From Phenylobacterium sp. NIBR 498073 (GTDB lineage Bacteria > Pseudomonadota > Alphaproteobacteria > Caulobacterales > Caulobacteraceae), in NCBI RefSeq assembly GCF_027286305.1, contig NZ_CP114599.1:868001-932000 (forward strand): DNA of 64,000 nucleotides. The letters are read 5' to 3'. The notes beneath the pieces are model-generated. The model was not told the DNA's origin and did not search any database. It saw nothing but the letters and a program-made list of their open reading frames with translations. The first letter of the stretch is position 1; the number at the start of each line of letters is the position of its first letter. Of this stretch, positions 17,666-27,022 are shown piece by piece. Both the position numbers and the translations under genes were made by a program.

Positions 17666-19003
17666 ATGGCGCCGTCCCAGATCCCCAGCTTCTGGGAGGC
17701 GGCGCGGGTCTGGGCCCGCATCGGCGCTCTCAGCTTCGGCGGCCCGGCCGGCCAGATCGCCCTGATGCACAAGGTGCTGGTCGAGGAGCGCGGCTGGATC
17801 GGCGAGCGGCGGTTCCTGCACGCCCTCAACTACTGCATGCTGCTGCCGGGGCCCGAGGCCCAGCAACTGGCGACCTATGTCGGCTGGCTGATGCACCGCA
17901 CCGCCGGCGGCCTGCTGGCCGGGCTGCTGTTCGTGATCCCCGGCGCTCTGGTCATGCTCGGCCTCAGCATCGCCTACGTGCTGCTCGGCGCCACGCCGCT
18001 GGCCGCCGCCCTGTTCCTGGGCGTGAAGTCGGCGGTGCTGGCCATTGTCGTCGAGGCGGTGCTCCGCGTCGGGCGCCGGGCGCTGAAGACCCGCGCCGCC
18101 GTGCTGATCGCCGCCGCCGCCTTCCTCGCGCTCTACGCCCTGCGGGTTCCATTCCCGCTGGTCATTCTGGCCGCGGGCCTGCTCGGCTGGTTCGCCCCGA
18201 CGCTGATCGCCCCGTCGGCCCAGGGCGATGAGGCGCCCGACGCCCCCGACCTGGTCGACGCCGTGCAGGCGGCCGGGCAGGGCGGCCACCTGACCCCCTC
18301 GCGCGGCCGGGCGCTGCGGGTGCTGGCGGTCTGGCTGCCGATCTGGCTCGGCCCGCTGGTCGCGCTCTTGCTGCTAACCGGCGAGGCCAGCGTCTGGACC
18401 CGGCTGGCCGGGTTCTTCTCGACGATGGGCGTGGTCACCTTCGGCGGCGCCTATGCGGTGCTCTCCTATGTCGCCCAGGCCGCCGTCGAGGGCTTCGGCT
18501 GGCTGCGGCCCGGCGAAATGGCCGACGGCCTCGGCCTGGCCGAGACCACGCCAGGACCGCTGATCCTGGTGCTGCAGTTCGTCGGCTTCCTGGCCGCCTA
18601 CCGCGAGAGCGGCGACCTCGATCCGCTGCTGGCCGGCGCGCTCGGAGCCCTGCTGACCACCTGGGTGACCTTCGCGCCGTGCTTCCTGTGGATCTTCCTC
18701 GGCGCGCCCTATGTCGAGGCCCTGCGCGGCCACCGCGCCGCCGCCGCCTCGCTCGGCGCCATCACCGCCGCCGTGGTCGGCGTCATCGCCAACCTCGCCC
18801 TGTGGTTCGGCCTGCACCTGCTGTTCGGCCAGGTGGTGCGGCTCGGCGGCGGGGGCCCCGACGTCCCGGTCCTGGCCAGCTTCGACTGGCGCCCGGCCCT
18901 GCTGGCGGCCGCAGCCGCACTCGCCATGCTGCGCTTCAAGGCCGGCCTGACCCCGACCCTGATCGCCTGCGCCCTCGGCGGTCTGGCGCTCGGGCAAATC
19001 TAG
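17666..19003 (+). CDS. chrA: Chromate efflux transporter (CHR family, two-domain)
   Basis: A 445-residue, two-domain CHR membrane protein. The first domain has SFGGPAGQIALMH and LPGPEAQQLATYVGW; the second has VTFGGAYAVLSYVAQ and ETTPGPLILVLQFVGF. These paired motifs mark long-chain ChrA antiporters, which export chromate from the cytoplasm. Not every family member has been shown to move chromate. The gene starts three bases after the ABHD10-like hydrolase and is probably cotranscribed with it. Confidence 0.92.
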   Translation: MAPSQIPSFWEAARVWARIGALSFGGPAGQIALMHKVLVEERGWIGERRFLHALNYCMLLPGPEAQQLATYVGWLMHRTAGGLLAGLLFVIPGALVMLGLSIAYVLLGATPLAAALFLGVKSAVLAIVVEAVLRVGRRALKTRAAVLIAAAAFLALYALRVPFPLVILAAGLLGWFAPTLIAPSAQGDEAPDAPDLVDAVQAAGQGGHLTPSRGRALRVLAVWLPIWLGPLVALLLLTGEASVWTRLAGFFSTMGVVTFGGAYAVLSYVAQAAVEGFGWLRPGEMADGLGLAETTPGPLILVLQFVGFLAAYRESGDLDPLLAGALGALLTTWVTFAPCFLWIFLGAPYVEALRGHRAAAASLGAITAAVVGVIANLALWFGLHLLFGQVVRLGGGGPDVPVLASFDWRPALLAAAAALAMLRFKAGLTPTLIACALGGLALGQI

Positions 19004-19038
19004 TTCCGCCCCTCCTGGGGGAGGCGGCGCGTATGCTT

Positions 19039-19176
19039 CGGTGTCATCCCGGTTTCGGCCGTCAGGCCGAAGACCTGGACCCATGAACGCCGGATCCAGT
19101 CAGCTCCGCCTCACCCCTTTTCTGCATGTCGGCGCGAATGGGTCCCGGTCTTGCTTCGCAAACCGGGATGACACCG
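19039..19176. repeat. Palindromic intergenic repeat, family 1, copy A
   Basis: A 138-base element bounded by a perfect 17-bp inverted repeat (19039-19055 and 19160-19176, core TGTCATCCCGG). The interior carries ACCCATGAACGCCGGATC and a matching GCGAATGGGTCCCGGTC. Copies B (25863-26004) and C (53071-53198) share the same layout. It lies between chrA and the convergent SDR gene. Confidence 0.8.
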
Positions 19177-19224
19177 CTTAGCAATCGAGGACATGTGCGA
19201 TAGCCCCGCGACGTGGGGGAGCAA

Positions 19225-20091
19225 CTAAGTCTGGCGCTCGCCGGCCAAAATCGCCGCCAGCCCCTCGCGATAGGTCGGGTAGGCCGGCCGCCAGCCCAGC
19301 TCGGCCTTGGCCCGCGCATTCGAGACCCGGCGGTTCTCGCGGTAGAACCGCTGCGCCTTGACCGGCAGGGCCTCGATGTCCAGCGGCGTCAGCGGCGGTT
19401 CAGGCAAACCCAGCAGGCGCGCCGCATAGGCGATCACCGCGCTGTTGGCCGCCGGCTCGTCGTCGACCAGGTTGTAGATCCCGCCGGCCCGCGGCCGCGC
19501 GATCGAGGCTTCCAGCCCCGCCGCCACGTCGTCGACATGCACCCGGCCGACCACATGCCCCGGCGCGTCGTAGCGCTTGGCCCGCCCCTCGCGCAGCCGC
19601 TCGAACGCCGAGCGGCCGAGGCCGTAGATTCCGGGCAGCCGGTGTACGGTGACGGTCAGGCCCATGCCGCGGCCGACCTCCAGCCAGTCGCGCTCGGCGG
19701 CCACCCGCCGCGCGCCCTCCGGCGATTGCGCGGCCAGGCGGCTGTCCTCGAACGCCCAGCCGCCGCGCCGGTCGCCATAGACGCCGGTGGTTGAGAGATA
19801 GCCGATCCAGTCGGGAAACGCCCCGGCCTTGGCCAGGGCCGGAACCAGCACCTGCAGCGCCGGGCAGCCCTCCGGCCCCGGCGGCGGCGTCACCAGCACC
19901 GCCTGCACGTCGGCCAGCCGCTCGGCGATCGCCTGCTTGTCCTCCGCGGGCAGGGGCTCGACGCCCTCGGCGCGCATCGCCTTGGCGGCGGACGGGTCGC
20001 GCCAGGTGGCCGCCACGTCCCAGCCGGCCGCCGCCATCCGCCGCGCCAGGGCGCGTCCGACGAAACCGTAGCCGTAGACTAGCAGTCGCAC
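19225..20091 (-). CDS. NAD(P)-binding SDR-type epimerase/dehydratase-like protein
   Basis: A 288-residue extended short-chain dehydrogenase fold. The N terminus MRLLVYGYGFVGRALA holds a G-x-G-x2-G type nucleotide loop, STTGVYGD is the strand with the catalytic-region Ser/Thr and Tyr, and YNLVDDEPAANS is typical of the substrate side. It resembles the YeeZ-like group, which has no firm substrate. It begins nine bases after galU on the same strand, so a nucleotide-sugar role is possible but unproved. Confidence 0.82.
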   Translation of the reverse strand: MRLLVYGYGFVGRALARRMAAAGWDVAATWRDPSAAKAMRAEGVEPLPAEDKQAIAERLADVQAVLVTPPPGPEGCPALQVLVPALAKAGAFPDWIGYLSTTGVYGDRRGGWAFEDSRLAAQSPEGARRVAAERDWLEVGRGMGLTVTVHRLPGIYGLGRSAFERLREGRAKRYDAPGHVVGRVHVDDVAAGLEASIARPRAGGIYNLVDDEPAANSAVIAYAARLLGLPEPPLTPLDIEALPVKAQRFYRENRRVSNARAKAELGWRPAYPTYREGLAAILAGERQT

Positions 20092-20100
20092 GGTTGCCTC

Positions 20101-20970
20101 CTAGAGCAGGTCCCCGATGGCCTTGCGGGCGGCGTCGGCGAACTCGGGGCGCTGCAGCGCAAAGGCGACATTGGCCCGCAGCAGGCCGATCTTGTCGCCG
20201 CAGTCAAAGGTGGTCCCGTCGTACTCCAGGGCGTGGAAGTCCTGGTCCTTCATCAGCTCGAGCATGGAGTCGGTCAGCTGGATCTCGCCGCCCGCGCCCT
20301 TGCCCTGGCGCTCCAGCAACGGGAAGATTTCGGGCTGCAGGATATAGCGGCCGGAGATGATCAGGTTCGACGGCGCGGTTCCCTGTTTGGGCTTCTCGAC
20401 CATGGCGGTCATCCGGTTCAGCCGGCCCTCGCGCTGGTCCAGGGCGACGATGCCGTACTTGTGGGTCTCGCTGTCGGGCACCGGCTCGACCACGACGATG
20501 TTGCCGCCGACCTGCTCATAGGCGGCGACCGCCTGGGCCAGGGCCGGGGTCTGCGCGGCCATCAGCATGTCGGGCAGGATCACCGCGAACGGCTCGTCGC
20601 CGATGATGTCGCGGGCGCACCAGACCGCATGGCCCAGGCCCAGCGGCGCCATCTGGCGGATGAAGCTCATCGAGCCGGGCGGCAGGATGTCCCGCCGCAC
20701 CTCGGCCAGGACGTCGGTCTTGCCCTTGGCCTCCAGCGCGCCCTCGATCTCCGGGTTGCCGTCGAAATAGTCCTCGATCGCGCCCTGGCCGCGGCTGGTG
20801 ATGAACACGAAGTGCTCGATGCCGGCCGCCCGCGCCTCCTCGATCACATAGGACAGGATCGGTCGGTCGAAGACGTTCAGCAGGTTCTTCGGCGTGGCGC
20901 GCGCCACGGGCAGGACCCGGGTTCCCAGTCCAGCCACCGGCAGCACGGCCTTGCGCACGCGTTTGGTCAT
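20101..20970 (-). CDS. galU: UTP-glucose-1-phosphate uridylyltransferase
   Basis: A 289-residue GalU that makes UDP-glucose from UTP and glucose 1-phosphate. The nucleotide-binding start KAVLPVAGLGTRVLPVARAT, the KNLLNVFDRPILSYVIEEA segment and VEKPKQGTAPSNLIISGRYI later in the chain identify it. UDP-glucose feeds the ugd gene 9 kb away and other polysaccharide steps. Expressed leftward with the SDR gene; a GGGAGA ribosome-binding site precedes it. Confidence 0.97.
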   Translation of the reverse strand: MTKRVRKAVLPVAGLGTRVLPVARATPKNLLNVFDRPILSYVIEEARAAGIEHFVFITSRGQGAIEDYFDGNPEIEGALEAKGKTDVLAEVRRDILPPGSMSFIRQMAPLGLGHAVWCARDIIGDEPFAVILPDMLMAAQTPALAQAVAAYEQVGGNIVVVEPVPDSETHKYGIVALDQREGRLNRMTAMVEKPKQGTAPSNLIISGRYILQPEIFPLLERQGKGAGGEIQLTDSMLELMKDQDFHALEYDGTTFDCGDKIGLLRANVAFALQRPEFADAARKAIGDLL

Positions 20971-21252
20971 CCAAGCTCTCCCGCATTCCCCCGTACGGGA
21001 TGCTCGATTGGCGAGGCCGCAACATGCCAGCCGAATGTGGACATCAGGTTTCGGCTAAGCTCGGCATCGCACGTTGGAAGAGCTTTTCAACCGATAGAGT
21101 TGCCTGAAAGCTAAGGTTTGTGAGTCGGCGCGTCAGCTCAAGCTGAGTTGAAGGGCGCTGTTTCAAAGGTGTTTCGTGATCGGCGGGCCGGAACTCACGA
21201 GGCCGTGAACGGTTCACGAGGCGCATTGGCAGTTCGAAATGGAGGGCATTCC

Positions 21253-21555
21253 ATGAAACTTCGCACCTACACCGGTCTCATCGCGGCTTCGGCGATGGCC
21301 TTGACCTTGGCCGCCTGCGGCAAGAAGGCGGAGGAGGCGACCCCGGCCGCCGATACGACCGTGACTCCGCCAGCCGACAGCATGGCCGCGACCCCGCCGG
21401 TCGACGCCATGACCGCTACGCCGCCGGCGACCGGCTCGATGGCGACCACGCCGCCGGCTGATTCCATGAGCGCGACGCCGCCGGCCGCCGGTTCGATGGC
21501 GGCGACCCCGCCGCCGGCGACCGAAGTCCCGCCGGCGACCCCGCCGGCCAAGTAG
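21253..21555 (+). CDS. Small lipoprotein with tandem TPP repeats
   Basis: A 100-residue secreted protein. The signal peptide MKLRTYTGLIAASAMALTLAAC ends in a good lipobox (LAAC), followed by charged GKKAEEAT and then five imperfect repeats of about nine or ten residues with the core (M)xATPPAxS. The tail is Pro/Ala/Thr-rich and presumably unstructured in the periplasm or at the outer membrane. A GGAGGG ribosome-binding site precedes the ATG. It ends four bases from the convergent glmS. No recognised function. Confidence 0.8.
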   Translation: MKLRTYTGLIAASAMALTLAACGKKAEEATPAADTTVTPPADSMAATPPVDAMTATPPATGSMATTPPADSMSATPPAAGSMAATPPPATEVPPATPPAK

Positions 21556-21559
21556 GCCG

Positions 21560-23377
21560 CTACTCGACGGTCACCGACTTGGCCAGGTTGCGCGGCTGGT
21601 CGACATCCGCGCCCTTCTGGACGGCCACGTAATAGGCCAGCAACTGGATGGGCGCGGAGAAGACCAGCGGCGCGATCAGCGGATCGCAGGTCGGGGCCAC
21701 GACGATCTTGACGCCCTTGGGCGCGCGCGCCGCGCCCTCGGCGTCGGTGATCAGCAGGATCGGGCCGCCCCGGGCCATCACCTCGCTCATGTTCGACATG
21801 GTCTTTTCGAAGAGGCCGTCGCTCGGGGCGATGACGATGACCGGGGTGGCCTCGTCGATCAGCGCGATCGGTCCGTGCTTCAGCTCGCCGGCGGCATAGC
21901 CCTCGGCGTGGATGTAGCTGATTTCCTTGAGCTTCAGGGCCCCTTCCAGGGCCAGGGCCGACATCGCCCCGCGGCCGAAATAGAGCACGTCCCGGGCCTT
22001 GGCCAGTTCCGGCGTCAGGGCGCGGATCGCCTCTTCGGCCTTGATGGATTCGGCGATCAGGCGAGGGGCTTCCAGCAGCAGTTTCGACAGCCGCGCTTCC
22101 TCCGCCGCGTCGATGTGGCCGCGCGCAGCCGCCGCTGCGACCGCCAACGCCGCCAGGGCGGTGACCTGGGCGGTGAAGGCCTTGGTCGAGGCGACGCCGA
22201 TCTCGGGCCCGGCATGGGTCGGGAACAGCACGTCGGCTTCCCGCGCCATGGTGGATTCGTGGACGTTGACCACCGCGGCGGTCTTCAGGCCCTGGCTCTT
22301 GCACCAGCGCAGCGAGGCCAGGGTGTCAGCGGTCTCGCCCGACTGCGAGACCATCACCGCCAGCGTGCCCGGGGTCACCGGCGGCTCGCGGTAGCGGAAC
22401 TCCGAGGCGACGTCGATGTCGACCGGCAGCCGCGCCAGGCGCTCGAACAGATAGCGGCTGATCAGGCCGGCGTAAAAGGCGGTGCCGCAGGCGACGATCT
22501 GCAGACGGTCGATCTTGGCGAAATCGACGCCGTCGGGCGCGGTCGCCGTGCCTGACACCGGGTCGATATAGGCCGACAGCGTGCGCTGCACGGCGTCCGG
22601 CTGGTCATGGATCTCTTTTTCCATGAAGTGGCGGTAGTTGCCCTTCTCGACCAGGGCGGCGGACGCCGAGACCACCTGCGTCTTGCGCTCCACCGGCCGG
22701 CCGGTCTCGTCGAAGATGCGCGCGCTCTTGTGGTCGATGGCGACGTAATCGCCCTCGTCCAGATAGGCGATCTTGTTGGTGAACGGGCCGACCGCCAGGG
22801 CGTCGGAGCCGATGAACATCTCGCCGTCGCCATAGCCGACCACCAGCGGGCTGCCGCGGCGCGCGCCCATCACCAGGTTGTCCTCGCCCTCGATCAGCAC
22901 CCCGATGGCGTAGGCGCCGGTCAGCCGGTCGAGCGTGGCCTTCAGCGCCGCCAGCGGCTCCAGGCCGGTGGCCAGCTCGGAATCCAGCAGTTGGGCGATG
23001 ACCTCGGTGTCGGTGTCGCTCTCGAACGTCCGGCCGGCCGCTTCCAGCTCGTGGCGCAGTTCGGCGAAGTTCTCGATGATGCCGTTGTGGACCAGGGTCA
23101 CCTTGCCGGCGGTGTGCGGGTGGGCGTTGCGCTCCGACGGCGCGCCGTGGGTCGCCCAGCGGGTATGGCCGATGCCGACGCTGGCGTTCAGCGGATCGCT
23201 GGCGAGTACGTCTTCCAGCGCCCGGATCTTGCCCTTGGCGCGGCGGCGCTCGACCTTGCCGCCGACCACGCCGGCGATGCCGGCGCTGTCATAGCCGCGG
23301 TATTCCAGGCGCTTGAGGCTGTCGAGCAACCGGTCCTGGACCTGGATGTTGCCGACGATGCCGATGATGCCGCACAT
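21560..23377 (-). CDS. glmS: Glutamine-fructose-6-phosphate aminotransferase
   Basis: A 605-residue GlmS converting fructose 6-phosphate and glutamine to glucosamine 6-phosphate, the entry to UDP-GlcNAc. The N-terminal amidotransferase domain starts [10 protein letters not shown] with the catalytic Cys, and includes HTRWATHG and HNGIIENF. Two SIS domains follow ([16 protein letters not shown] in the first), and the chain ends [15 protein letters not shown] ([12 protein letters not shown]). Divergent from glmM, which acts next in the pathway. No glmS ribozyme is expected or seen in the short intergenic region. Confidence 0.98.
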   Translation of the reverse strand: MCGIIGIVGNIQVQDRLLDSLKRLEYRGYDSAGIAGVVGGKVERRRAKGKIRALEDVLASDPLNASVGIGHTRWATHGAPSERNAHPHTAGKVTLVHNGIIENFAELRHELEAAGRTFESDTDTEVIAQLLDSELATGLEPLAALKATLDRLTGAYAIGVLIEGEDNLVMGARRGSPLVVGYGDGEMFIGSDALAVGPFTNKIAYLDEGDYVAIDHKSARIFDETGRPVERKTQVVSASAALVEKGNYRHFMEKEIHDQPDAVQRTLSAYIDPVSGTATAPDGVDFAKIDRLQIVACGTAFYAGLISRYLFERLARLPVDIDVASEFRYREPPVTPGTLAVMVSQSGETADTLASLRWCKSQGLKTAAVVNVHESTMAREADVLFPTHAGPEIGVASTKAFTAQVTALAALAVAAAAARGHIDAAEEARLSKLLLEAPRLIAESIKAEEAIRALTPELAKARDVLYFGRGAMSALALEGALKLKEISYIHAEGYAAGELKHGPIALIDEATPVIVIAPSDGLFEKTMSNMSEVMARGGPILLITDAEGAARAPKGVKIVVAPTCDPLIAPLVFSAPIQLLAYYVAVQKGADVDQPRNLAKSVTVE

Positions 23378-23488
23378 GCCGCCCTAGTTCCTTTCGCCGC
23401 TCGAAAGCGTGATAATCCTGCGTCGCCTTTAGCATTCGCAAACGCGGCGTCGACTAAATCTAAGTTTCGCATCGTTTCGGGAACACGA

Positions 23489-24841
23489 ATGTCCAAACGC
23501 GCCTATTTCGGCACCGACGGTATCCGCGGTCAGGCCAACAGCCATCCGATGACCGCCGAAGTCGCCCTACGCGTCGGTCTGGCCGCCGCCAAGCTGTTCA
23601 AGTCCCAGGACGAGCGTCGCCACCTGGTGGTGATCGGCAAGGATACGCGGCTGTCGGGCTACATGGTCGAACCGGCCCTGGTCGCCGGCTTCGCCAGCGT
23701 CGGTATGGACGTGCGCCTGCTGGGGCCGATGCCGACCCCGGGCGTGGCGATGATGACCCGCTCCCTGCGCGCCGACCTCGGCGTGATGATCTCGGCTTCG
23801 CACAACCCCTACACCGACAACGGCATCAAGCTGTTCGGCCCGGACGGCTACAAGCTCTCCGACGACCGCGAACTCGAGATCGAGGCCCTGATGGGCCAGG
23901 ACCTGCATGTGGGCCTGGCCTCGCCGACCGAACTCGGCCGCGTCGCCCGCGTCGAAGACAGCCAGGCCCGCTATGTCGAGATCGCCAAGGCGACCTTCCC
24001 GCGGCGCCTGTCGCTGTCGGGCCTGCGCATCGTCATCGATTGCGCCAACGGCGCGGCCTACAAGGTCGCCCCGGTGGTGCTCTACGAACTGGGCGCCGAG
24101 GTCATCAAGATTGGGGTCAGCCCCGACGGCACCAACATCAACGAGGACTGCGGCTCGACCCATCCGGAAGCCGTGGCCCGCGCGGTCAAGGAGTTCCGCG
24201 CCGACATCGGCATTGCTCTGGATGGCGACGCCGACCGGCTGATCATCTGCGACGAGAAGGGCCACGTGGTCGACGGCGACCAGATCATGGCCCTGATCGC
24301 CGACTACTGGGCGGGGCGCGATCGCCTCAACGGCGGCGGGGTGGTCGCCACGGTGATGTCGAACCTCGGCCTTGAACGTTTCCTGGCGGCCCGCAATCTC
24401 AAGCTCGAACGCACCAAGGTCGGCGACCGCTACGTCATGGCGCGGATGCGCGAGGGCGGCTTCAACCTCGGCGGCGAGCAGTCCGGCCACATGATCATGT
24501 CCGACTTCTCGACCACCGGCGACGGGCTGCTGGCCGCGCTGCAGGTGCTCGCCGTGCTCAAGGATTCGAACAAGCCGATGAGCGAACTGGCCCGCCAGTT
24601 CGAGCCGGTGCCGCAGATCCTGGAGAATGTCCGCTTCGCCGGCGGCAAGCCGCTGGAGACCGAGCACGTCAAGGGCGTCATCGCCGACGCCGAGCAGCGC
24701 CTGAACGGATCCGGCCGCATCGTGGTCCGCGCCTCGGGCACCGAGCCGCTGATCCGCGTCATGGCCGAGGGCGACGACGAAAAGCTGGTCCACGAGGTGG
24801 TCAAGGATATCGTCGGGGCGGTGAAGAAGGCGGCGGCTTGA
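23489..24841 (+). CDS. glmM: Phosphoglucosamine mutase
   Basis: A 450-residue alpha-D-phosphohexomutase that turns glucosamine 6-phosphate into glucosamine 1-phosphate. The start region [15 protein letters not shown], the active-site loop [14 protein letters not shown] with the phosphoserine, the metal loop [10 protein letters not shown], and the sugar loop GGEQSGHMI are all intact. It is divergent from glmS with about 110 bases between. Its stop overlaps the next start (TGATG). Confidence 0.98.
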   Translation: MSKRAYFGTDGIRGQANSHPMTAEVALRVGLAAAKLFKSQDERRHLVVIGKDTRLSGYMVEPALVAGFASVGMDVRLLGPMPTPGVAMMTRSLRADLGVMISASHNPYTDNGIKLFGPDGYKLSDDRELEIEALMGQDLHVGLASPTELGRVARVEDSQARYVEIAKATFPRRLSLSGLRIVIDCANGAAYKVAPVVLYELGAEVIKIGVSPDGTNINEDCGSTHPEAVARAVKEFRADIGIALDGDADRLIICDEKGHVVDGDQIMALIADYWAGRDRLNGGGVVATVMSNLGLERFLAARNLKLERTKVGDRYVMARMREGGFNLGGEQSGHMIMSDFSTTGDGLLAALQVLAVLKDSNKPMSELARQFEPVPQILENVRFAGGKPLETEHVKGVIADAEQRLNGSGRIVVRASGTEPLIRVMAEGDDEKLVHEVVKDIVGAVKKAAA

Positions 24842-25854
24842 TGGGCGATCTGGCCGCCTTCATCCGCGGCCTGCCCAAGGCCGAACTGCACCTGCACATC
24901 GAGGGCAGCCTCGAGCCCGAGCAGATGTTCGAGTTCGCCCGCCGCAACGGCGTGAAGCTGCCCTTCGCCAGCGTCGAGGAGGTGAGGGCCGCCTACGCCT
25001 TCTCGAACCTGCAGGACTTCCTGGACATCTACTACCAGGGCGCCCAGGTGCTGCTGACGACGGCCGACTTCCACGACCTGGCCATGGCCTATTTCCGCCG
25101 CGTCGCCGCCGACGGCGCGCGCCACGCCGAGATCTTCTTCGATCCCCAGACCCACACCGATCGCGGCGTGCCGTTCGCGGTGGTGATCGAGGGGTTGCTG
25201 TCGGGCATGGACGAGGCCGAGCGGACCCTCGGCGTCACCTCCAAGCTGATCCTCTGCTTCCTGCGCCACCTCTCCGAAGAAGCGGCCTTCGTGACCCTGG
25301 AGCAGGCGAAGCCGTGGCTCGACCGCATCGCCGGGGTCGGGCTGGATTCCTCCGAGGTCGGCCATCCGCCGGCCAAGTTCGCCAAGGTCTTCGCCGCCGC
25401 CCGCAAGCTCGGCCTCAAGGTCGTCGCCCACGCCGGCGAGGAGGGGCCGCCCGACTATGTCTACGAGGCCCTCGATCTGCTCGAAGTCGACCGCATCGAT
25501 CACGGCAACCGCGCCCTCGAGGACGACGCCCTCACCGAGCGGCTGGTCCGCGAGGGCATGACCCTGACCGTTTGCCCGCTGTCGAACCTCAAGCTCTGCG
25601 TGGTCGGCGACCTGACCGCCCATCCGCTCAAGCGGATGCTCGATCTTGGCCTGCGCGCGACGGTCAATTCCGACGATCCGGCCTATTTTGGCGGCTATCT
25701 GGGCCAGAACTGGATCGAGACCGCTGAGGCCCTCGACCTCTCGCGCGATGAGCTGATCGTTCTGGCGAAGAACAGCTTCACCGGCTCCTTCCTCGCCCCC
25801 GACGAAATCGCCCGCCACCTGGCCGACATCGACGCCTACGTCGCGGCGAACTGA
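24841..25854 (+). CDS. Adenine deaminase (adenosine-deaminase superfamily)
   Basis: A 337-residue zinc amidohydrolase. The metal and catalytic motifs are present: AELHLHIEGS at residue 15 onward, HAGEEGPPDYVYEAL, VDRIDHGNRA, CPLSNLKLCVV and NSDDPAYFGGY. The FDPQTHTDRGVPF and GLDSSEVGHPPAKF phrases match the Gram-negative adenine deaminase subgroup (Pseudomonas type) rather than classical adenosine deaminase, so adenine to hypoxanthine is the likely reaction. Many annotations would call it add. Start ATG overlaps the glmM stop by one base. Confidence 0.88.
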   Translation: MGDLAAFIRGLPKAELHLHIEGSLEPEQMFEFARRNGVKLPFASVEEVRAAYAFSNLQDFLDIYYQGAQVLLTTADFHDLAMAYFRRVAADGARHAEIFFDPQTHTDRGVPFAVVIEGLLSGMDEAERTLGVTSKLILCFLRHLSEEAAFVTLEQAKPWLDRIAGVGLDSSEVGHPPAKFAKVFAAARKLGLKVVAHAGEEGPPDYVYEALDLLEVDRIDHGNRALEDDALTERLVREGMTLTVCPLSNLKLCVVGDLTAHPLKRMLDLGLRATVNSDDPAYFGGYLGQNWIETAEALDLSRDELIVLAKNSFTGSFLAPDEIARHLADIDAYVAAN

Positions 25855-25862
25855 TCAAAGCT

Positions 25863-26004
25863 AGGTGTCATCCCGGCTTGCGAAGCAAGACCGGGACCCA
25901 TGAACACCGGATCGTCCCGGATGCGGCTCGGACGTCGCCAACTCGACTGCCGCAGCGCGAATGGATCCCGGACAGCCGCTCTCGCGACTTCCGGGATGAC
26001 ACCT
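25863..26004. repeat. Palindromic intergenic repeat, family 1, copy B
   Basis: A 142-base element starting AGGTGTCATCCCGG and ending in its complement CCGGGATGACACCT, with the internal ACCCATGAACACCGGATC and GCGAATGGATCCCGG of copies A and C. It fills the gap between the convergent adenine deaminase and DUF2891 genes. Confidence 0.8.
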
Positions 26005-26008
26005 GGAT

Positions 26009-27022
26009 CTACGCCTCCAGCGCCAGCAGCGCGAAGGTCGCCAGCCAGTGTTCGCCCATGTAGTCCCCGGCGACGTGCGCCAGCCCGGCGGCCAGGTGTT
26101 CGTCGGCGGCGGCCAGCGCCACGTCCCGGACGGGATCGCTCGCGGCCAACGACCGGGCGATCGCGCGCCAGCACCACGCCCGGCTGAGGTTCAAACCGTC
26201 CAGGTGGGCGATCTTGCCGTCGCTGCGGTCGCTGACCGTGGCGGGGGTGAACAGGGTCGCCGGCCGGCGCTCGGCGGCGTCCGGCAGGAACCTGGAGAAC
26301 CACATCCGAAAATCTGGCGATGGCAGCACCCGGCGCAGGCATTCGGCCTCCATCAGGGTGGGCGACAGGAAATCGTCGCCGCTGGGCTCCCAGGCGACGG
26401 CGCCGGCGTCGCCGAGGTACCAGCCGCGGGCCGTGGTCTCGATCAGTCGGGTCAGGTCGTGGTCGCCGACCTCGCCCGCGTATTCGTGCGCCAGGGCGAG
26501 CGCAAACGCTGTGCTGTAATGGGTTCCGGTGCGGATCGGGTAGGTCGCCTTCGGCAGGAAGGCCTTGAAGCGGTCGGCGAAGGCGTGGGCCAGCGGCCGC
26601 AGGTTTGCGGCCCAGGGCCGGCCCTCGATGCGCTCCAATTCGGCGCTCAGCATCAGCAGCCAGGCCCAGCCATAGGGCCGCTCGAACCCGGCGCTGGTCG
26701 GCCGCTGCAGGTAGGCGAGCTCGCCGGCGACTTTGTCGGGGGTGAGCATCTCGTTGAACAGGCTGGCGATTTCGCGACCGGTAGGTTCTATCGGCAGGCG
26801 CCGGTAGAGCCGCGCCAGCAGCCAGTAGCCATGCACGCAGGAGTGCCAGTCGAAGCTGCCGTGGAAGATCGGGTGCAGCGTCCGCGGCGGCAGCACGTCT
26901 TCGTCGCCGGCCAGCACCTGGTCGAGCTTGAACGGGTAGGGCCGCCGTACATGGCCCAGCGCCAGCTGCGCGAACTTCAGGGCAAGGTCTTGATTCAGCT
27001 CAGAAACGGAAGACGAGGACAT
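26009..27022 (-). CDS. DUF2891 family protein
   Basis: A 337-residue soluble protein with an all-helical look. The phrases HPIFHGSFDWHSCVHGYWLLARLYR, GWAWLLML.AELER and YPIRTGTHYSTAFAL are the hallmarks of DUF2891. No activity is established; conserved His, Trp and Arg residues suggest a hydrolase or isomerase-like active site on an alpha-toroid scaffold. The start ATG lies 22 bases inside the DUF979 gene, implying coupled translation. The gene closes a DUF969-DUF979-DUF2891 operon. Confidence 0.88.
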   Translation of the reverse strand: MSSSSVSELNQDLALKFAQLALGHVRRPYPFKLDQVLAGDEDVLPPRTLHPIFHGSFDWHSCVHGYWLLARLYRRLPIEPTGREIASLFNEMLTPDKVAGELAYLQRPTSAGFERPYGWAWLLMLSAELERIEGRPWAANLRPLAHAFADRFKAFLPKATYPIRTGTHYSTAFALALAHEYAGEVGDHDLTRLIETTARGWYLGDAGAVAWEPSGDDFLSPTLMEAECLRRVLPSPDFRMWFSRFLPDAAERRPATLFTPATVSDRSDGKIAHLDGLNLSRAWCWRAIARSLAASDPVRDVALAAADEHLAAGLAHVAGDYMGEHWLATFALLALEA

